Positions 61,801 to 64,000 of a stretch of DNA of 64,000 nt are shown piece by piece. The stretch's first letter is position 1. Each line of letters opens with the position of its first letter. Origin of the DNA: Sediminibacterium sp. (GTDB lineage: Bacteria; Bacteroidota; Bacteroidia; Chitinophagales; Chitinophagaceae); NCBI RefSeq assembly GCF_019264485.1, contig NZ_JAHVAA010000005.1, positions 45,160-109,159 on the forward strand, in the 5' to 3' direction. Position numbers and translations under genes: made by a program. A model generated the notes under the pieces. That model saw nothing but the letters and a program-made list of their open reading frames with translations. It was not told the origin of the DNA and ran no database searches.

Positions 61801-62094
61801 CCGGTTCGTGGTGCAGGTGCTTTCTATCCGCATTCATGGGCTATTGAAGATGGTTCTTTCCTGCGCATCAACAACGTAACTGTTGGTTACAGCATGCCGG
61901 TGAAAAAATTAGTGGGACTTAAAATGAGTAAACTGCGTTTTTACTTAACGGCTAATAACCTTGCCATACTCACCAGCTATACAGGGTACGACCCAGAAGT
62001 GAGTGTGAGAAACAGTCCACTGACGCAGGGTCTTGATTACTCGGCTTATCCAAAAAGCAGAACATTCATTTTCGGTATCAACGCAACTTTTTAA
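58849..62094 (+). CDS. SusC/RagA-family TonB-linked outer-membrane transporter
   Basis: 1081 aa from ATG 58849 (MPKKMKLMGLATLLLLLTGM, signal peptide cleaved near FTYAQ). The open frame extends 110 codons further upstream to 58519, but that part encodes repeats and no domain. Then CarboxypepD-reg-like domain (FEIKGRVTGADNQPLEGVSV), TonB region DVVVIGYQTVKRKNLLASVA, plug (GRLAGVTATTAEGSPDADIR, LYIVDGVQVE) and barrel to RTFIFGINATF. The barrel is normal length. susD follows 18 bp later. The divergent GH9 suggests a beta-glucan-type substrate. Confidence 0.93.
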   Translation: MPKKMKLMGLATLLLLLTGMFTYAQNSFEIKGRVTGADNQPLEGVSVRVKGSQNGTVTSKDGNYRLLAANGRVTLVFSSVGFTAKEEAVNGRNTINASLAAATAETLDDVVVIGYQTVKRKNLLASVASVGARDLKDIPINSAAEALSGRLAGVTATTAEGSPDADIRIRVRGGMSITGDNSPLYIVDGVQVENGLSALSPQNIESIDVLKDAAATAIYGARGANGVIVITTKSGKPGRMVVSYNGFVGVKELAKKLKVQTPYDYVLYQYERSRGSATDSASFARNFGTTWDTLSNYKNVNTVDWQDEVMGRTGIMQTHNVSAMGGNKKITYSFGYTYNDDKAIVLNSNYRRHLLNLKADYKILSNLKLAVTGRYTSTNVYGAGTSSDQGTSYNRLRNAVKYRPFLSAAQDIDDADPLADPNVGNGLNLVNPISLANAEFRRKTSDVYNFTAAATYTILKNLNFKSTIGYDRQNSIDRQFSDSITPFAVIQGGRKAIVTLDTVNRTTITNTNTLTYSVNGYKDKHDFTILVGQETYDLRTERYTSQFRDYPTFTSVQDALTKTSLANRFAGFPRVNKTRYTSMSFFSALSYSYVDKYYFSFNLRADGASKFAPGKQWGYFPSGSFAWRAKNEKFLKNVSFLSDLKFRVGFGTVGNNRINDYLFLTTFRNDGGLYYGMNNEIVNAFYSAGLVNENLRWESTLNKNFGVDISLFKNRLNLSVDIYNNSSKDLLLNVPIAPTYGYTSQLQNVGKTTNKGVELQLSTTPIRNKDFSWTISYNMAFNKNNVEQLGLNQKSFFPAASWGVSGQPTDYLVRIGSPTSAIWGLVTDGFYKVSDFDYNTGTGVYTLKAGMVSNAGIIGPVQPGSIKFKDLNGDGTITLDNDRTVIGNPLPKFTGGLNQQFTYKNWDMSIFMNFSYGNDVYNANKIEFTNGYTANSNMLDIMSNRWKVVTATGQTAQYVNGSNQVVGIAPDQLAALNANATIWQPVRGAGAFYPHSWAIEDGSFLRINNVTVGYSMPVKKLVGLKMSKLRFYLTANNLAILTSYTGYDPEVSVRNSPLTQGLDYSAYPKSRTFIFGINATF

Positions 62095-62112
62095 ACGATC
62101 AAATATTGCTAT

Positions 62113-63921
62113 ATGAACAATAAATATTTTAACAAACTCACAGTGATCGCAGTAGCAGGAACGATGTTGCTGACTACCGGCTGTAAAAAATACCTCGATC
62201 AGCAGCCCATTACAGATGTGGGCTCCGAGATGGTTTTTCAGGACGTAGCCAGCACGCGTAAAGCACTGGCCGGTGCTTACAGCAGACTGGTGGGTGATGC
62301 TGGATTTGGTATTCGCCTCAGTCTGTATTATACCGTTGATACAGATGAAATGCAGGGGCCAACCGGCAATGCGGATAATGACAGACGTGATATTGCCCGT
62401 TATGCGGCAACATCTGGTAATGCACAAATTACCAATCCATTCAACCAGTTGTTTACCGGTATTGAATATGCCAATATCTGTATTGCCAATATCCCTAAAA
62501 TGGATATGTACAATAGTGGCAGTGAGCAGGAGAAAAAACAATTGCGGAGGTTACTGGGTGAGGCACTCACTTTGCGTGCCCAGTTTTATTTTCAGGCCAT
62601 TGTAAACTGGGGTGATTTACCCACGCATTTTCAGCCCTCATCAACGGTGGCAGCAAGTGCTCCTTTCCCAACACGTACAGACAGAGACACCATCTATAAC
62701 CGATTACTGGCCGATTTAAAAGTGGCGGCTGATCTGGTGCCCTGGAGAAATGAAGTTACAGGTATCGGCGATCAGTTGGATGAGCGTATCACCAAGGGAA
62801 CGGTAAAAGGGTTGCGTGCAAGGATTGCATTGTTCAGAGGTGGATTTGGTTTACGTAGCGACGGATCGATGAAAAGACCTGCAGATTATCTTACCTATTA
62901 TCAGATTGCTAAAGATGAGTGTAATGAAATCATTGCATCCAACCAGCATTCCCTGAACCCCAGTTTCAGGGCATTATGGAAAGACCAGGTGAATGCAAGA
63001 GTAGTGGCCGACCCCAATGGTGAACTGATGTTTCAGGCAAGTGGTATCGGAAGAAATGCAACGGCAGATACCAAACTGGCTTATTATAATGGACCTACTG
63101 TAAACAACCTGGGTAATAAAAGTATCAATGTATTACCCACTTATTTTTATGCATTCGATCAGAACGATTTAAGAAGAGATGTAACCTGTGCACCTTATAA
63201 TGTGGCGGCCAATGGCAGTACTAAAATTGGTCAGGCATTGACTGCCATGTGTGATGGTAAATACAGAAGAGACTGGATCAGTGGTCCTGTTGTTTCACCA
63301 ACAGATGCGGTACAATATTTTGGATTGAAATGGCAGATACTGCGCTATTCAGATGTGTTGCTGATGCTGGCTGAAGCAGAGAATGAAATCAGTGGTCCAA
63401 CTGCTGCTGCTTATAACGCCGTGAATCAGGTAAGAAGAAGAGGTTTTGGAAAAGCGATCGGTACACCTGATGTAACGGTTGATTTACCAACCGGTTTATC
63501 AAAAGCAGCTTTCTTTGATGCAGTGGTGAAAGAAAGATCATTGGAACTGGGAGGTGAAGGTGTACGTAAATTTGATCTGATCAGGTGGAACCTGCTGGCA
63601 ACAAAAATTGCACAGACCAAAACTGCATTGCTTGCTATGTCAACCAGATCGGGCGCTTACAGCACATTACCTGAGTTTATGTATTATCGCAATAACTCAA
63701 CAGCAGATGATGCAACCTTATGGGCCAATTCATTCTATGCGCCAACACCGGGTACGACACCAGCAGCCAGTACAAGGGTAAACTGGGCACAGGCTGCAGT
63801 GAATACAACAGCATTGGCACGTTATGCAACAGGTTTTGTAACGGGTAAATCAGAACTCTTACCCATACCACAACCCGCCCGCGATGCCAACCCCAACCTA
63901 ACCCAAAACCCAGGCTATTAA
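62113..63921 (+). CDS. SusD/RagB-family surface lipoprotein
   Basis: 602 aa. Lipobox Cys24 (LLTTGCKKYLDQQPITDVGS), the typical SusD start. Family segments: LRRLLGEALTLRAQFYFQAI, GTVKGLRARIALFRGG, RYSDVLLMLAEAENEI, VVKERSLELGGEGVRKFDLI, and the C-terminal LLPIPQPARDANPNLTQNPG. Longer than the first SusD by about 65 residues, with insertions near the C-terminus. It forms the ligand-binding lid of the preceding SusC. A hairpin repeat follows 31 bp after the stop. Confidence 0.94.
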   Translation: MNNKYFNKLTVIAVAGTMLLTTGCKKYLDQQPITDVGSEMVFQDVASTRKALAGAYSRLVGDAGFGIRLSLYYTVDTDEMQGPTGNADNDRRDIARYAATSGNAQITNPFNQLFTGIEYANICIANIPKMDMYNSGSEQEKKQLRRLLGEALTLRAQFYFQAIVNWGDLPTHFQPSSTVAASAPFPTRTDRDTIYNRLLADLKVAADLVPWRNEVTGIGDQLDERITKGTVKGLRARIALFRGGFGLRSDGSMKRPADYLTYYQIAKDECNEIIASNQHSLNPSFRALWKDQVNARVVADPNGELMFQASGIGRNATADTKLAYYNGPTVNNLGNKSINVLPTYFYAFDQNDLRRDVTCAPYNVAANGSTKIGQALTAMCDGKYRRDWISGPVVSPTDAVQYFGLKWQILRYSDVLLMLAEAENEISGPTAAAYNAVNQVRRRGFGKAIGTPDVTVDLPTGLSKAAFFDAVVKERSLELGGEGVRKFDLIRWNLLATKIAQTKTALLAMSTRSGAYSTLPEFMYYRNNSTADDATLWANSFYAPTPGTTPAASTRVNWAQAAVNTTALARYATGFVTGKSELLPIPQPARDANPNLTQNPGY

Positions 63922-63952
63922 AACATCCCCCTGCGGCCTATCTCTGCGTTCC

Positions 63953-64000
63953 CTCGTTCTCTGCGGTGAAAATTCGAGTAAATTCACCGCAGAGAACGAG
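63953..64000. repeat. Hairpin after susD, near-copy of 24772-24813
   Basis: CTCGTTCTCTGCGGTGAA (63953-63970) pairs perfectly with TTCACCGCAGAGAACGAG (63983-64000) around AATTCGAGTAAA. It reaches the end of the window. The arms and loop reproduce the 24.8-kb hairpin. Confidence 0.8.

Overview
The window comes from a Bacteroidota bacterium, most likely a member of the Chitinophagaceae. Support: two SusC/SusD pairs with the DVVVIGY TonB-box region, Bacteroidota-type promoter words (TTTG then TA..TTTG) rather than sigma70 boxes, many lipoproteins and outer-membrane barrels, and families typical of that phylum (DUF6934, FG-GAP/ASPIC lipoproteins, the AraC protein with a metal-binding-like N-terminus). 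The family assignment is inference. No rRNA, tRNA, CRISPR array, transposase or integrase was seen.

Layout. 0-2.3 kb: small stress and regulatory genes. 2.5-9.0 kb: an arsenosugar cluster (two glycosyltransferases, VOC protein, ArsM, radical-SAM ArsS, AhpD-like protein, DUF547, purine nucleoside phosphorylase). 9.0-13.0 kb: a 3-keto-sugar type module (double DUF1080 protein and Gfo/Idh/MocA oxidoreductase) with a convergent LacI regulator. 13.2-24.8 kb: SusC/SusD followed by two large FG-GAP/ASPIC lipoproteins. 24.8-38.7 kb: a third FG-GAP lipoprotein, three PAP2/vanadium-haloperoxidase-like lipoproteins, a secreted GH65 enzyme and two outer-membrane barrels. 38.8-43.4 kb: a cytoplasmic sucrose module (amylosucrase, fructokinase, MFS transporter). 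43.8-48.3 kb: three VOC proteins and a secreted S9 (DPP-IV-like) peptidase.

48.4-55.5 kb is an accessory island, all genes on the minus strand: a DUF6934 gene overlapping a 52-aa ORF, DUF3024, UPF0158, an SDR gene bracketed by 74-bp direct repeats, a SIR2-STAND-TPR protein resembling Avs5-type antiphage proteins, and a protein with a HEPN-type R-x4-H motif. 55.7-64.0 kb: a GH9 glycosidase divergent from a second SusC/SusD pair.

Working view: most of the window handles glycans at the envelope (SusCD, GH9, GH65, DUF1080), with separate cytoplasmic sucrose and arsenic modules and a small defence-like island. Ends of many transcription units carry hairpins whose arms are made of tandem 8-10 bp words; one pair, at 24.8 and 64.0 kb, is nearly identical. 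Starts were moved downstream of the longest ORF where a signal peptide or domain start made this clear. Residue positions are hand-counted.
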